The notes: a model not told the origin generated them from the sequence alone. 64,000 nucleotides of DNA from Hwanghaeella grinnelliae (GCF_004005845.1 NZ_SADE01000001.1:1798001-1862000), one strand, 5' to 3'; numbered from the stretch's first letter, positions 42,988 through 53,448 are shown. Made by a program: numbers and translations.

Positions 42988-44430
42988 ATGCAGGTTGATG
43001 AAACAAAGAACGAAGGGCTTAGCCGCGTATATTCGGTGACCCTGACGGCGAATGAAATCGGTGAGCGGATAGACGCACGGCTTGGCGAAGTCGGCAGCAC
43101 GGTACGTGTTCCGGGCTTCCGTCCCGGCAAAGTGCCGTTGTCGGTGCTGCGGCAGCGCTACGGCAAGGCCGTCATGGGCGAAGTGCTCGAGAAAGCTGTC
43201 ACCGAAACCAGCCAGGAAGTCCTCGACGAGCGGGAATTGCGGCCTGCGGTGCAGCCGAAGATCGAAATCTCGAGCTTCGATGAAGGTCAGGATCTGGTCT
43301 ACACGATCAATGTCGACCTGATGCCCGAAATTACCCCGATGGACTTTTCCAAGTTGGAATTGACGCGCTTGAAGGCGTCGGCGTCAGATGCCGAGGTGGA
43401 TGACGCGCTCGACCGCTTGGCAAAAGACTTCCGGAACAGCGAGCCTTTGAAGAAGGCCCGTGCGGCGAAGGAAGGCGATCTGGTCGTAATCGACTTCGTC
43501 GGCAAGATCGACGGTGAGGCATTCGATGGCGGTTCCGCCGAAGGCCACCGCCTTGAATTGGGTTCCAACACCTTCATTCCGGGCTTTGAAGAGCAGCTCG
43601 TCGGCGCCAAGAAAGGCGACGAAGTCGAGGTCAAGGTCGCTTTCCCGGAAAACTACGGGGCGGAGAACCTTGCGGGCAAGGACGCTGTCTTCGACGTGAA
43701 GGTCAATGAAATTGAAGAGTATGTCGACACCGTGATCGACGATGCCTTCGCGACGAATATGGGGCTGGAAAGCCTCGACCAACTCAAAGGCCATCTGCGT
43801 GAGCGGATTGAAGCCGATTATGGCAATGTGGCCCGCGGCCGGTTGAAACGGGACCTGCTCGACAAGCTCCACGAAGGCCACGAATTCGAGGTGCCTGAAG
43901 GCATGGTCGAGTCGGAATTCGAACAGATTTGGACGCAGTACGAACGCGCCAAAGCGGCTGGGGAGACCGACCCGGAGGACGAAGGCAAATCCGAGGACGA
44001 TATCAAGGAAGAATACCGCACCATCGCGAAGCGCCGTGTGATGCTGGGCATGCTTCTGTCGGAAGTCGGCCGGGTGAACGAAATCTCGGTCGGTCAGGAT
44101 GAAGTTAACCGTGCGATCGTTCAGGAAGCTCAGAAATATCCGGGGCAGGAGCAGCAGGTTCTGGAGTTCTATCAGAACAACCCGCAGGCCAATGCCAGCC
44201 TTCGCGCGCCGTTGATGGAAGACAAGGTCATCGATTTCATCATCGAGATGGCTCAGGTGACCGACAAGGAAGTCTCGGCCGAGGAGCTTATGAAGGATCC
44301 GGACGAAGACGGCGCGCCCGCCAAGAAAGCGGCGTCGAAGAAATCCGGTGCCAAGAAGGCTTCCGCCAAGAAATCCGCGGCGAAAAAGGCGGGCGCCAAG
44401 AAGGCGGCTGCAAAAAAAGACGCGGATTGA
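42988..44430 (+). CDS. tig: Trigger factor
   Basis: Ribosome-associated chaperone and peptidyl-prolyl isomerase. The N-terminal ribosome-binding domain carries the signature VPGFRPGKVPLSVLRQRYG (near residues 43-62; GFRPGK core), followed by the FKBP-like PPIase domain (VVIDFVGKIDGEAFDGGSAE) and the helical C-terminal arms. At 480 residues it is longer than usual because of a repeat tail of about 35 residues made almost only of Ala, Lys and Ser, like histone H1. ATG 42988 begins the conserved MQVDET start. It leads the protein quality-control block tig-clpP-clpX-lon. Confidence 0.96.
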   Translation: MQVDETKNEGLSRVYSVTLTANEIGERIDARLGEVGSTVRVPGFRPGKVPLSVLRQRYGKAVMGEVLEKAVTETSQEVLDERELRPAVQPKIEISSFDEGQDLVYTINVDLMPEITPMDFSKLELTRLKASASDAEVDDALDRLAKDFRNSEPLKKARAAKEGDLVVIDFVGKIDGEAFDGGSAEGHRLELGSNTFIPGFEEQLVGAKKGDEVEVKVAFPENYGAENLAGKDAVFDVKVNEIEEYVDTVIDDAFATNMGLESLDQLKGHLRERIEADYGNVARGRLKRDLLDKLHEGHEFEVPEGMVESEFEQIWTQYERAKAAGETDPEDEGKSEDDIKEEYRTIAKRRVMLGMLLSEVGRVNEISVGQDEVNRAIVQEAQKYPGQEQQVLEFYQNNPQANASLRAPLMEDKVIDFIIEMAQVTDKEVSAEELMKDPDEDGAPAKKAASKKSGAKKASAKKSAAKKAGAKKAAAKKDAD

Positions 44431-44504
44431 CGATACGGATTTAAGGGCGGGGGATGCAATTCCGGTCCTCTGCCCCTAAATTCCTCCACAACGTATCTTC
44501 GCCG

Positions 44505-44542
44505 CCCGGATCCTCCGGGATGTCCTGGGCCTTCTCCGGCCC
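44505..44542 (+). promoter_or_regulatory. Two adjacent hairpins before clpP
   Basis: CCCGGA/TCCGGG (44505-44519) and GGGCC/GGCCC (44527-44542) stand side by side in the 154-base gap between tig and clpP. Neither has a U run. They may act as a weak terminator or as an mRNA processing or stability element. Confidence 0.4.
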
Positions 44543-44584
44543 TTAGTATCAAGCGAAATTGTGACAAGGAGCTTCGTCTGAACC

Positions 44585-45226
44585 ATGCGCGACCCTATCG
44601 ACCTTTACATGAACACCCTGGTGCCGATGGTCGTGGAGCAGACGAACCGCGGCGAGCGTTCGTATGACATATACTCCCGTCTGCTGAAGGAACGTATCAT
44701 CTTCCTGACCGGCGGCGTCGAGGACCACGTGGCCAGCGTGATCTGCGCCCAGCTTCTGTTCCTTGAATCAGAGAACCCGTCGAAAGACATCGCCTTCTAC
44801 ATCAACTCGCCGGGTGGCGTTGTCACCTCGGGCCTCAGCATCTACGACACGATGCAGTATATTCGCCCGGAAGTGTCGACGGTTTGCCTTGGACAGGCGG
44901 CGTCCATGGGGTCGCTGCTGCTGACGGCGGGTGCGAAAGACAAGCGTTTCGCCCTTCCGAATGCACGAATCATGATTCACCAGCCTTCGGGCGGGGCTCA
45001 GGGGCAGGCATCGGATATCGAAATCCATGCCCGGGAAATCCTGCGCACGCGTGAAAGACTGAATCAGATCTATGTCACGCATACCGGTCAGAAGCTGAAA
45101 ACGATTGAAACCGCCATGGAGCGGGACAAGTTCATGAGTCCCGAAGAAGCCAAGGAATTCGGGCTGATAGACGAAGTTGTCAACAAACGGCCTGAAGGTG
45201 CGGATGGGGACGACGACGCGTCCTGA
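44585..45226 (+). CDS. clpP: ATP-dependent Clp protease proteolytic subunit
   Basis: The tetradecameric serine peptidase that degrades proteins delivered by ClpX or ClpA. The nucleophile Ser107 lies in [14 protein letters not shown] and the His132 in MIHQPSGG; the Asp follows in the C-terminal third. [12 protein letters not shown] is the oxyanion strand. The 213-residue length is typical for alphaproteobacteria. AAGGAG lies upstream. clpX follows 350 bases later on the same strand. Confidence 0.97.
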   Translation: MRDPIDLYMNTLVPMVVEQTNRGERSYDIYSRLLKERIIFLTGGVEDHVASVICAQLLFLESENPSKDIAFYINSPGGVVTSGLSIYDTMQYIRPEVSTVCLGQAASMGSLLLTAGAKDKRFALPNARIMIHQPSGGAQGQASDIEIHAREILRTRERLNQIYVTHTGQKLKTIETAMERDKFMSPEEAKEFGLIDEVVNKRPEGADGDDDAS

Positions 45227-45576
45227 TAGCAGGTTGTCGGTCAAGGGCGTCTTTGTGTGCGATCAAGGGCGCATCCAGGCCGATGGGGCGAGAAAGAACG
45301 CCCCGCGCAGGTTGCGAGACAGGCACGTTAAAGCTTCCTTAGTGATCCGGGTCATATGATGTAGCTGTCTGAATGGGCATAGTTCATCATGAAGATGCGT
45401 TATTAATCGCAGGAAAACCAAGGGGTTGATGATTCTAAGGCAAAACAGGCAAATTTTGCGTTGAGGGTCCACCTCGGCAATGGATATCATACGGATATGC
45501 TGGTTGCGGGCAGACTCCCCAGACGGCCCACCGGGTCACCACAGCACCGCAAGTACGCTGGAACGAGAGGCATTCG
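45227..45576 (+). other. Intergenic region between clpP and clpX
   Basis: About 350 bases without a supported gene. The middle (45360-45450) is AT-rich and may hold a clpX promoter, but I found no convincing sigma70 or heat-shock boxes. The clpX start is preceded by GAACGAGAGG. Confidence 0.4.
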
Positions 45577-46845
45577 ATGACAAAAGCCACAGGCGGCGAC
45601 GGCAAAAACACCCTGTACTGTTCTTTCTGCGGGAAGAGCCAGCACGAAGTGCGCAAGTTGATCGCCGGGCCTACCGTGTTCATCTGCGACGAGTGTGTCG
45701 AGTTGTGCATGGACATCATCAAGGAAGACCACAAGACAGCGGTCTCCAAAAACGCCGATGGTGTGCCGACCCCCCAGGAAATTCGTGAAGTTTTGGACGA
45801 CTATGTGATCGGGCAGGATCATGCGAAACGCGTGCTGTCGGTAGCGGTGCATAACCACTACAAGCGGCTCGCCCATGCGTCCAAGAACAGTGATGTTGAA
45901 CTGGCCAAGTCGAACATCCTGCTCATCGGGCCGACCGGTTGCGGCAAGACGCTTTTGGCCCAGACCCTTGCCCGCATTCTGGACGTGCCGTTCACGATGG
46001 CCGATGCGACCACGCTGACCGAGGCCGGGTATGTCGGGGAAGATGTGGAAAACATCATCCTGAAGCTGCTGCAATCGGCGGACTATAATGTGGAACGCGC
46101 GCAGCGCGGCATCGTCTATATCGACGAAGTGGATAAGATCAGCCGCAAGTCCGACAATCCGTCCATCACCCGCGATGTATCGGGCGAAGGCGTGCAGCAG
46201 GCCTTGTTGAAGATAATGGAAGGCACGGTTGCCAGTGTGCCGCCGCAGGGCGGGCGCAAGCATCCGCAGCAGGAATTCCTGCAGGTGGATACCACGAACA
46301 TCCTGTTCATTTGTGGCGGTGCGTTCGCGGGGCTCGAGAAGATCATCTCACAACGCGGCAAGGGGTCGGCGATCGGCTTCGGCGCCGATGTACGTGATGA
46401 CGAGCAACGTGCTGTCGGCGAGTTGCTGCGGGAAATCGAACCGGAAGATTTGCTCAAGTTCGGTCTCATTCCCGAATTCGTCGGTCGTGTTCCGGTCCTG
46501 GCGACGCTGATGGATCTGGATGAGGCGGCGTTGGTAGACATTCTCACCTCGCCGCGTAATGCCCTGGTGAAACAATACCAGCGCCTGTTCGACATGGAGA
46601 ATGTTCGGGTCGAGTTTACCGAGGACGCCCTGCGCGCCGTGGCCAAGAAGGCCATCATGCGCAAGACCGGCGCCCGCGGTTTGCGGTCGATCATGGAATC
46701 GATCCTGCTCGATCCCATGTACGAACTTCCCGGCCTGGAAGGTGTCGAAGAAGTCGTCATCAACAAGGAAGTGGTCGAAGGCCGCGCAGAGCCTTTGTAC
46801 ATTTATGCCGAGCGTCGTGATGACGTCGGTTCGACCGCGTCCTGA
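45577..46845 (+). CDS. clpX: Clp protease ATP-binding subunit ClpX
   Basis: AAA+ unfoldase that recognises tagged substrates and feeds them to ClpP. The N-terminal zinc-binding domain has Cys15, Cys18, Cys37 and Cys40. Walker A is GPTGCGKT, Walker B VYIDEVDK, the pore loop [10 protein letters not shown], the IGF-type ClpP-binding loop [10 protein letters not shown], and the arginine and sensor residues [13 protein letters not shown]. At 422 residues it is full length. Confidence 0.97.
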   Translation: MTKATGGDGKNTLYCSFCGKSQHEVRKLIAGPTVFICDECVELCMDIIKEDHKTAVSKNADGVPTPQEIREVLDDYVIGQDHAKRVLSVAVHNHYKRLAHASKNSDVELAKSNILLIGPTGCGKTLLAQTLARILDVPFTMADATTLTEAGYVGEDVENIILKLLQSADYNVERAQRGIVYIDEVDKISRKSDNPSITRDVSGEGVQQALLKIMEGTVASVPPQGGRKHPQQEFLQVDTTNILFICGGAFAGLEKIISQRGKGSAIGFGADVRDDEQRAVGELLREIEPEDLLKFGLIPEFVGRVPVLATLMDLDEAALVDILTSPRNALVKQYQRLFDMENVRVEFTEDALRAVAKKAIMRKTGARGLRSIMESILLDPMYELPGLEGVEEVVINKEVVEGRAEPLYIYAERRDDVGSTAS

Positions 46846-46950
46846 CGAATCGTGCCCAAATTGTCTGCGCCTTTTGGGCGCTTTCGGTTCGTTTTTGGTT
46901 TTCCTTCACGGTTAGACTGTTCCCGACCGCAGGGCGGCGTGGTGTCAAGT

Positions 46951-46978
46951 CTTGAACTATCCCGCGGCGGGCCCAACT
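46951..46978 (+). promoter_or_regulatory. Candidate heat-shock (RpoH) promoter of lon
   Basis: CTTGAA (46951-46956), 16 bases, then CCAACT (46973-46978). This resembles the alphaproteobacterial RpoH pattern (CTTGAA and CCATNT-like boxes), and lon is a known heat-shock gene. The -10 match is partial. Confidence 0.45.
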
Positions 46979-47097
46979 AAGCAGGGGCGCAACCAGGTTG
47001 TGTCGTTTGTCCGCTCCGGTGCCGAAGACGGGCCGGGGTATCAGGAAACAAACGGTGGCTTTTATGCGCCGTTGTCTTGAGAAGAGATATTAAGATC

Positions 47098-49518
47098 ATG
47101 TTAGAAATGCCTCGTGGAGTTATGTATCCCGTGCTTCCGCTGCGGGATATCGTCGTCTTCCCCCATATGATCGTTCCGCTGTTCGTCGGCCGCGAAAAAT
47201 CGGTTCGCGCGCTGGAAGACGTGATGAAGGACGATAAACAGATCTTGCTGGTCACTCAGAAGAATGCCGGTGAAGATGACCCCAAACCTGAAGATGTCTA
47301 CGAGGTCGGTACCATCGCGACTGTTCTGCAGTTGCTGAAGCTGCCGGACGGCACCGTGAAAGTGTTGGTCGAAGGCGTTCACCGCGCCAATCTGGTCGAA
47401 TTTTCCGACAATACGGATTTCTTCCAGGCTTATGCGGAGATGGTCGACGAAGCCCGTGCACCCGATGAAGAGTTGGAGGCGCTGGCCCGAGCGGTCGTCA
47501 CGCAGTTCGAACAGTATATCAAGCTGAATAAGAAGGTTCCGGCGGAGGTCCTGATCTCGATCAACCAGATCGAGGATCCGGGCAAGCTCGCCGATACCGT
47601 CGCGCAGCATTTGGCGCTCAAGATTGCCGACAAACAGGAACTGCTGGAAATTTCTTCCGTGTCCGAGCGGCTAGAGAAGATCTATTCGCTGATGGAAGGC
47701 GAAATCAGCGTCCTGCAGGTTGAAAAGCGTATCCGCAGCCGCGTCAAACGCCAGATGGAGAAGACCCAGCGCGAGTACTATCTGAATGAGCAGATGAAGG
47801 CCATTCAGAAGGAACTTGGCGAAGGCGAGGACGGCAAGGACGAGTTGGCCGAGCTGGAAGAGAAGATCAAAGGCACGAAGCTGACCAAGGAAGCGGAGGA
47901 AAAGGCCTTCGCGGAGTTGAAGAAGCTACGCAACATGAGCCCGATGTCCGCCGAAGCGACGGTGGTCCGCAATTACCTCGACTGGATCCTGAGTATTCCG
48001 TGGAAGAAGCGCTCCCGCGTGAAGAAGGATTTGAAGGAAGCCCAGAGCATTCTGGATGTCGATCATTACGGGCTGGAAAAGGTCAAGGAACGGATTATCG
48101 AGTATCTCGCGGTTCAAGTCCGCATGAAGAAGGTCAAAGGTCCGATCCTGTGCCTCGTCGGTCCGCCGGGTGTGGGTAAGACCTCGTTGGGTAAGTCGAT
48201 TGCCCGGGCGACGGGACGTGAATTCGTCCGTATGTCGCTTGGCGGCGTTCGGGACGAATCTGAAATTCGCGGCCATCGTCGGACCTATATCGGGTCCATG
48301 CCGGGCCGTGTCATCCAGGGCATGAAAAAGGCGAAGAAGTCGAATCCGCTCTTCCTGCTCGATGAAATCGACAAACTTGGCGCCGATTGGCGCGGTGATC
48401 CGTCATCTGCCTTGCTTGAGGTGTTGGATCCCGAACAGAACAGCACGTTCAACGACCATTATCTGGAAGTTGATTACGACCTGTCGGATGTCATGTTCGT
48501 GACGACGGCCAATACTCTGCGCATGCCCCAGCCATTGCTGGATCGCATGGAAATCATCCGCATCCCTGGTTACACCGAGGATGAAAAGGTCGAAATCTCC
48601 AAACGCCACCTGTTGCGCAAGCAGATGGCTGAGAACGGCTTGAAGAAGGATGAGTTTACGATTTCCGATAATGCGCTGCGCGACCTCATCCGTCACTACA
48701 CCCGGGAAGCCGGCGTGCGTAGTTTGGAACGGGAACTGGCGAATCTTGCCCGCAAGGCGATCAAGGAAATCGTCGGTGAGGGCAAGGATAAGGTCGCCAT
48801 TACCAGCAGCAACGTCGAGAAATATGCCGGTGTCCGCAAATACCGGTTTGGCGAGATCGAAGCCGATGATCTTGTCGGTGTCGTGACGGGCTTGGCCTGG
48901 ACCGAAGTTGGCGGCGAATTGCTGAACATCGAATCCGTATTGGTCCCGGGCAAGGGACGGGTGACCAAGACCGGGAAACTCGGCGACGTCATGCAGGAAT
49001 CGATTCAGGCGGCGGAGTATTTCATCCGTAGCCGCGCGGTTTCTCTTGGAATCAAACCGACCGCCTTCACCAAAAGCGATATTCACGTGCATGTCCCGGA
49101 AGGGGCAACGCCGAAAGACGGTCCGTCGGCTGGTGTTGCTATGGTGACGTCGATGGTTTCGGTGTTGACCGGAATTCCGGTGCGCAAGGATGTCGCCATG
49201 ACCGGCGAAATTACCTTGCGCGGACGCGTTCTGCCGATCGGCGGCTTGAAAGAAAAGCTGTTGGCCGCGCTCCGGGGCGGCATCAAAACGGTGATTATCC
49301 CGAAGGATAATGAAAAAGACCTGGCGGATATCCCGGATAATGTGAAGAAGGGATTGGAAATTGTTCCGGTAGCAACCGCGGACGAAGTTCTTTCCACTGC
49401 CCTGACTGAAGAGCTGACGCCGATCGAGTGGTCGCCGGAAGACGAAAAGGCGAGTGTCGAGGCTGCTGCGGCAACCGGCGATGACGCCGATGATCTCACC
49501 GGAATGACGACTCACTGA
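47098..49518 (+). CDS. lon: ATP-dependent protease Lon
   Basis: A homohexameric AAA+ serine protease that removes misfolded and regulatory proteins. From ATG 47098 it has 806 residues: the N-terminal substrate domain ([20 protein letters not shown]), the coiled-coil linker, the AAA+ module with Walker [16 protein letters not shown] and Walker [10 protein letters not shown], and the C-terminal peptidase with the Ser-Lys dyad in [12 protein letters not shown] and [17 protein letters not shown]. The TTG seven codons earlier is the only longer start. A possible heat-shock promoter lies about 120 bases upstream. Confidence 0.97.
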   Translation: MLEMPRGVMYPVLPLRDIVVFPHMIVPLFVGREKSVRALEDVMKDDKQILLVTQKNAGEDDPKPEDVYEVGTIATVLQLLKLPDGTVKVLVEGVHRANLVEFSDNTDFFQAYAEMVDEARAPDEELEALARAVVTQFEQYIKLNKKVPAEVLISINQIEDPGKLADTVAQHLALKIADKQELLEISSVSERLEKIYSLMEGEISVLQVEKRIRSRVKRQMEKTQREYYLNEQMKAIQKELGEGEDGKDELAELEEKIKGTKLTKEAEEKAFAELKKLRNMSPMSAEATVVRNYLDWILSIPWKKRSRVKKDLKEAQSILDVDHYGLEKVKERIIEYLAVQVRMKKVKGPILCLVGPPGVGKTSLGKSIARATGREFVRMSLGGVRDESEIRGHRRTYIGSMPGRVIQGMKKAKKSNPLFLLDEIDKLGADWRGDPSSALLEVLDPEQNSTFNDHYLEVDYDLSDVMFVTTANTLRMPQPLLDRMEIIRIPGYTEDEKVEISKRHLLRKQMAENGLKKDEFTISDNALRDLIRHYTREAGVRSLERELANLARKAIKEIVGEGKDKVAITSSNVEKYAGVRKYRFGEIEADDLVGVVTGLAWTEVGGELLNIESVLVPGKGRVTKTGKLGDVMQESIQAAEYFIRSRAVSLGIKPTAFTKSDIHVHVPEGATPKDGPSAGVAMVTSMVSVLTGIPVRKDVAMTGEITLRGRVLPIGGLKEKLLAALRGGIKTVIIPKDNEKDLADIPDNVKKGLEIVPVATADEVLSTALTEELTPIEWSPEDEKASVEAAAATGDDADDLTGMTTH

Positions 49519-49524
49519 TTTTAT

Positions 49525-49554
49525 GCCGGATCGGATCCTGTTACCCGATCCGGC
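49525..49554 (+). terminator. Hairpin downstream of lon
   Basis: GCCGGATCGG (49525-49534) pairs perfectly with CCGATCCGGC (49545-49554) around a 10-base loop, seven bases after the lon stop. The following U run is short (CATTTTC). Confidence 0.6.
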
Positions 49555-49593
49555 GTACATTTTCGGCGCTTATTTTGCCATATATGACAAAAA

Positions 49594-49615
49594 GGTCGGG
49601 GCTTTGCCCCCGACC
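49594..49615. terminator. Second terminator between lon and hup
   Basis: GGTCGGGG (49594-49601) pairs with CCCCGACC (49608-49615). On the left are five A, giving UUUUU for minus-strand reading; on the plus strand CTTTAT follows. It can act as a backup terminator for lon. Confidence 0.7.
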
Positions 49616-49666
49616 CTTTATGCTGAGAAAAAGCAAGCCTCGAATCTGTAGAATACTGTGTAAAAA

Positions 49667-49682
49667 CCGCAGAATTCTGCGG
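49667..49682. promoter_or_regulatory. Perfect 16-base palindrome upstream of the hup promoter
   Basis: CCGCAGAATTCTGCGG is perfectly self-complementary with no spacer. It ends 18 bases before the -35 box of the HU gene, a usual place for an activator or repressor. Confidence 0.5.
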
Positions 49683-49700
49683 CATTTCAGCGGTTAGAGA

Positions 49701-49730
49701 TTGACGCTGTTTTCTGAATCCCCGTACTAT
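49701..49730 (+). promoter_or_regulatory. Promoter of the HU gene
   Basis: TTGACG (49701-49706), 18 bases, TACTAT (49725-49730). It leaves a leader of about 95 bases before the GTG start. Confidence 0.6.
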
Positions 49731-49832
49731 CCGTGCCGTATCAGGGAAGAATTAGAAAACGCCCTGTGCGACTCACAGCGCGTATATCGCGCAGCATCTC
49801 ACAACCCGCACTTTGCTAAAGGGGGCTCAACA

Positions 49833-50105
49833 GTGAATAAGAACGATCTGGTGGCGTCGGTCGCCGACTCGGCTGGTCTTTCCAAGGCGGATTCCGCTAA
49901 GGCTGTGGACGCTGTTTTCGACAGCATAACCTCATCCTTGAAAGGTGGTGACGAGGTTCGCCTCGTTGGTTTTGGAACGTTCAGTGTCGCAAATCGCGCG
50001 GCCTCTGAAGGCCGCAACCCCCGCACCGGCGAAACCATCAAGATTCCCGCGTCGAAGCAGCCGAAATTTAAGGCTGGCAAGGGTTTGAAGGACGCCGTCA
50101 ACTAA
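49833..50105 (+). CDS. hup: DNA-binding protein HU
   Basis: A 90-residue histone-like protein that bends and compacts DNA as a dimer. It begins with GTG at 49833 behind AAGGGGG, giving NKNDLVASVADSAGLSKADS, and has the canonical arm with GRNPRTGETIKIPASKQPKF followed by KAGKGLKDAVN. The length is exactly that of HU. The position after lon, with its own promoter and terminator, is as in many proteobacteria. Confidence 0.96.
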   Translation: MNKNDLVASVADSAGLSKADSAKAVDAVFDSITSSLKGGDEVRLVGFGTFSVANRAASEGRNPRTGETIKIPASKQPKFKAGKGLKDAVN

Positions 50106-50127
50106 GACGGACCTTCCATTGAACTGC

Positions 50128-50163
50128 CAACCGGCCGCCTTTTGGGCGGCCGGTTGTGTTTTT
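50128..50163 (+). terminator. Rho-independent terminator of the HU gene
   Basis: A 12-bp stem, CAACCGGCCGCC (50128-50139) and GGCGGCCGGTTG (50145-50156), 5-base loop, followed by TGTTTTT. Confidence 0.93.
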
Positions 50164-50335
50164 GGCCTATGCTTTGGCCTCTTCGCCGCATAGTTTTGGT
50201 CCCGTGACCAATATAGGCATGGCATAAAAACGCGAAAACAATATGGGAAATTCGTTCGGCGGGTGATTGATCCCCGGACCGCCATGGAGTACACCGCGTC
50301 CACTTGACGTCCCTGCGGACACGCGCGGACAGGTA

Positions 50336-50411
50336 GGGCGGTTAGCTCAGCTGGCAGAGCATCTCGTTTACACCGAGAGGGTCGGCGGTTCGATCCCGTC
50401 ACCGCCCACCA
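50336..50411 (+). tRNA. tRNA-Val (TAC)
   Basis: Complete cloverleaf: acceptor stem GGGCGGT/ACCGCCC, D arm GCTCAGCTGGCAGAGC, anticodon stem TCTCG/CGAGA with anticodon TAC at 50369-50371, T arm GGCGGTTCGATCCCGTC, discriminator A, encoded CCA. Convergent with the chemoreceptor gene. Confidence 0.97.
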
Positions 50412-50425
50412 CATTCCCGGTCAAG

Positions 50426-51775
50426 TCATACTCCTTTTTTCAGCGATCCCAGCAGCGTGTCGATTCGTGCGTCCATTTCGCCAAGCGACTGTGTCGTTGC
50501 GGCCATGGCGGCGCTCAACGTGTCTGCGACGGCTTCCACGGATGCCGCTGCCGCGGCGACGTCAGCGATGACATTTGTGACCTCAGTGGTGCCATCGGCG
50601 GCTTGCGCTATATTTTGCGATATTTCGTCGGTGGCGGAGCTCTGCTGCTGAACTGCCGCGGCAATCGATTCGTAGCTGAGTTCCATTTCCTGGATAGAGC
50701 CGGACACGCCGGCGATCGCGTTTACGGCCGACGAGGTGCGGGATTGGATATCATCGACCTTGCTGCCGATTTCCTCGGTAGCATTTTGCGTCTGTTTGGC
50801 CAGGTTTTTGACTTCATTCGCGACAACAGCGAAGCCTTTACCCGCCGCACCGGCGCGTGCGGCTTCGATCGTCGCGTTCAGGGCCAACAGATTCGTTTGC
50901 GAAGCGATATCCGTGATAAGGCCCAGGATTTTCGCGATTTCGCTGGTTGAGTTCGACAATTCATCGACAATTTTTTGCGCACCTTGCGATTGTTCGACCG
51001 TATCCTTGACCGATTGCCGGGCATGGTCGATCTGACGGTAGATTTCGCTGATGGAGTTGGAGAGTTCCTCGCTGGCGGCGGCGACAACGGCTGCGTTTTG
51101 CTGCGATCGTGACGCAGAATCAGCCACGCGGTCGGATTGATTGGAAACCTTGGCCGCTTCCAAGGCGAGGGTGTCGACCTCGCTGCTGACACGGCCGGCT
51201 TGCGACTTAATGGCGTCCACACCCGACGAGACTTCGGTCTCAATGCGCGATGCGATCTCGCCGATGTCTTGGCGGCGTTTTTGTTCTCCGGCTTCCAGAT
51301 AAACGGATATGGCCAAATCCATGTCCAGGAAAAGCGCCTTCAGAATCAGATTTAGATCATGGGCCATACGGTCGGAATGGCGACGATGACGTATGGCAAG
51401 GTGGTCGACCAGCCCGGTCAGAATAAAAGCATAGGCACCCATATAAATACTGGGACTGACGCCCAGTTTCATGTGGGCGGTCCCGATCTTTTTCGTGCGG
51501 TCCGTATAGGCCTTGTCGAACCGTCCCTTGAACAATTCATGCCAATGTTCTGTCTGGGCGACTTTCAGGACTTCAGGATCGTGCCCGTCCAGAATTTTCG
51601 CCGAACCGGGTTGTTCGCCCATATGTCGGTACAGCCCGTCCAGAATGGCCGGCAGGGCTTCTTTCAAAGTGGGGAGGACGTTGATCAGGTCCGCTCGATC
51701 AGTATTTGATATCCGCAAATTGCCGAGCGTATTTGCAAGCTTTTCACCTTCGGCTGGGCTGCCTTGATCGAACAT
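50426..51775 (-). CDS. Globin-coupled methyl-accepting chemoreceptor
   Basis: A soluble aerotaxis-type receptor of the HemAT kind, 449 residues from ATG 51775 (GGGAGT upstream). Residues about 10-165 form the protoglobin sensor, with proximal haem His101 in [20 protein letters not shown]. There is no membrane span. The C-terminal half is the MCP signalling coiled coil with the hairpin tip [20 protein letters not shown], then [15 protein letters not shown]. It should bind oxygen or NO at haem and signal to CheA. No che genes adjoin it; cheZ is 32 kb away. The gene is convergent with tRNA-Val. Confidence 0.92.
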   Translation of the reverse strand: MFDQGSPAEGEKLANTLGNLRISNTDRADLINVLPTLKEALPAILDGLYRHMGEQPGSAKILDGHDPEVLKVAQTEHWHELFKGRFDKAYTDRTKKIGTAHMKLGVSPSIYMGAYAFILTGLVDHLAIRHRRHSDRMAHDLNLILKALFLDMDLAISVYLEAGEQKRRQDIGEIASRIETEVSSGVDAIKSQAGRVSSEVDTLALEAAKVSNQSDRVADSASRSQQNAAVVAAASEELSNSISEIYRQIDHARQSVKDTVEQSQGAQKIVDELSNSTSEIAKILGLITDIASQTNLLALNATIEAARAGAAGKGFAVVANEVKNLAKQTQNATEEIGSKVDDIQSRTSSAVNAIAGVSGSIQEMELSYESIAAAVQQQSSATDEISQNIAQAADGTTEVTNVIADVAAAAASVEAVADTLSAAMAATTQSLGEMDARIDTLLGSLKKGV

Positions 51776-51997
51776 TCGGTACTCCCACAAAAAAAAGGCC
51801 GGCGCGCCTTATCCCGAAAAATCATTGGGGAACAGAGCACTTCGGTCGGATTTAAACAGTATCAATAACGGAAATTGGAAACGCCGATTGACGCCTTCAG
51901 GTGAGGAGAAAATATCGCAATAAAAGTAGGGTTTCCAGCGAAACCTATTGGCGCGGTGACAAATGAAATATTTTTAACATTGTCGGGTGTGCATTGC

Positions 51998-52026
51998 TTG
52001 ACACTGCCGGGGGGCAGCATTAGTAA
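51998..52026 (+). promoter_or_regulatory. Promoter of tRNA-Asp
   Basis: Consensus TTGACA (51998-52003), 17 bases, TAGTAA (52021-52026), 53 bases before the tRNA gene. The spacer itself contains CTGCC/GGCAG, a short inverted repeat. Confidence 0.7.
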
Positions 52027-52079
52027 CGCGCATCGCTGCGGCGGGGACGGTCTCTGGACCGAAAATCGCCGATCAGAAT

Positions 52080-52156
<77 letters not shown>

Positions 52157-52420
52157 TTCCCTGTCAAGCGCCAGACCGGAAGGCATCTCAGTGACCTTGA
52201 TGTGCGCTGCTTTACGCCGAAATCTTTGCAGTGCAGCATTGGCGCGGTATACCTGTCCGACACAACTGATCCAACGCATGCATTTTCTGGCTTAAAGCCG
52301 AAATTTGTGTGACATTGCGATAGGTTATAGTTTGCTACCTGCCTTTCCGTTTCAGCCGTTGACGCGGCGGGCGGATTAGGGTTGGTTCCATCCATTGAGC
52401 TCGTTACCGGGGAGGGGCGA

Positions 52421-52786
52421 ATGGAAGACCTGTTAAGCGAATACTTCGCAATCCTCGTTTTCTTGGGGATTGCCGTAGGTCTATCCGTTGTGATGATCGT
52501 CGCCAGTATGATCGTTGCGCGGCAGCATCCCGACTCCGAGAAACTGTCTGCCTACGAATGCGGGTTTGAAGCGTTCGACGATGCGCGCAGCCGTTTCGAT
52601 GTCCGGTTCTATCTCGTGACACTGCTCTTCATCATTTTTGACCTCGAAGTAGCCTTCCTGTTTCCCTGGGCCGTGTCGCTCGGGAAAATAGGATTGTTCG
52701 GTTTCTGGTCGATGGTGGTGTTCCTCGGGATTCTAACCATCGGGTTCGTTTATGAGTGGCGCAAAGGTGCGCTTGAGTGGGAGTAG
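52421..52786 (+). CDS. nuoA: NADH-quinone oxidoreductase subunit A
   Basis: Membrane subunit of complex I, 121 residues, with three spans and the conserved loop [20 protein letters not shown] that carries the Cys shielding the quinone channel, then [21 protein letters not shown] 52421 is chosen over an earlier in-frame start because GGGGAGGGG directly precedes it. First gene of the nuo operon; the 264 bases between tRNA-Asp and this gene must hold the operon promoter (a TATAGT at 52327-52332 is a possible -10). Confidence 0.95.
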   Translation: MEDLLSEYFAILVFLGIAVGLSVVMIVASMIVARQHPDSEKLSAYECGFEAFDDARSRFDVRFYLVTLLFIIFDLEVAFLFPWAVSLGKIGLFGFWSMVVFLGILTIGFVYEWRKGALEWE

Positions 52787-52851
52787 TTCGGGTCGGCGTG
52801 TGTTGCTTTGCCGGTTCTGACCTTCCGTAACGATTTGTGGAGATGGTTGCC

Positions 52852-53394
52852 ATGTCCGTGACGTCCAATGTGGGGGCACCTGTTCCCCCTGGTGCGGACC
52901 AGGACGCGATCCTGAAGACGGTCAATGACGAACTCCAGGACAAAGGGTTTGTCATCGCCAATGTCGACAAACTGGTGAACTGGGCGCGGACGGGTTCAAT
53001 GTGGCCGATGACATTCGGTCTGGCCTGTTGTGCGGTTGAGATGATTCACGCCTATATGCCGCGGTACGATCTGGACCGCTTCGGCGTCGTTGTGCGCGCC
53101 AGTCCGCGCCAGTCGGACGTGATGATCGTCGCCGGTACGCTGACCAACAAGATGGCTCCCGCGCTGCGCAAGGTTTACGACCAGATGGCCGAACCGCGCT
53201 GGGTCATTTCGATGGGATCCTGCGCCAATGGGGGCGGGTACTACCACTATTCTTATTCCGTGGTGCGCGGGTGTGACCGGATCGTTCCGGTCGACATCTA
53301 TGTTCCGGGCTGTCCGCCGACGGCGGAAGCGCTGGTCTATGGCATCATGCAGTTGCAGAAGAAAATTCGCAGAACGGGCACGATAGCCCGCTGA
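52852..53394 (+). CDS. nuoB: NADH-quinone oxidoreductase subunit B
   Basis: Carries Fe-S cluster N2, the last electron donor to quinone. The cluster ligands are visible in [32 protein letters not shown] and [15 protein letters not shown]. The 180-residue length is standard. ATG 52852 has GGAG nine bases upstream; ATG 52843 is an alternative. It is 65 bases after nuoA. Confidence 0.96.
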   Translation: MSVTSNVGAPVPPGADQDAILKTVNDELQDKGFVIANVDKLVNWARTGSMWPMTFGLACCAVEMIHAYMPRYDLDRFGVVVRASPRQSDVMIVAGTLTNKMAPALRKVYDQMAEPRWVISMGSCANGGGYYHYSYSVVRGCDRIVPVDIYVPGCPPTAEALVYGIMQLQKKIRRTGTIAR

Positions 53395-53448
53395 TGGCGG
53401 CGCTTGCCGGTAGCTGTGGATTTCAAGGCCTCGGATGGATTGGTCGTG

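Noticed and set aside
44322-44427. CRISPR-like or satellite repeat in the Lys/Ala-coding DNA
   Set aside because: The periodicity follows the coding of KK-x-A units in frame and has no spacer structure.
50301-50335. A tRNA-Val promoter starting at TTGACG
   Set aside because: The only hexamer at the right spacing is GGACAG, a poor -10, and it would overlap the tRNA start too closely.
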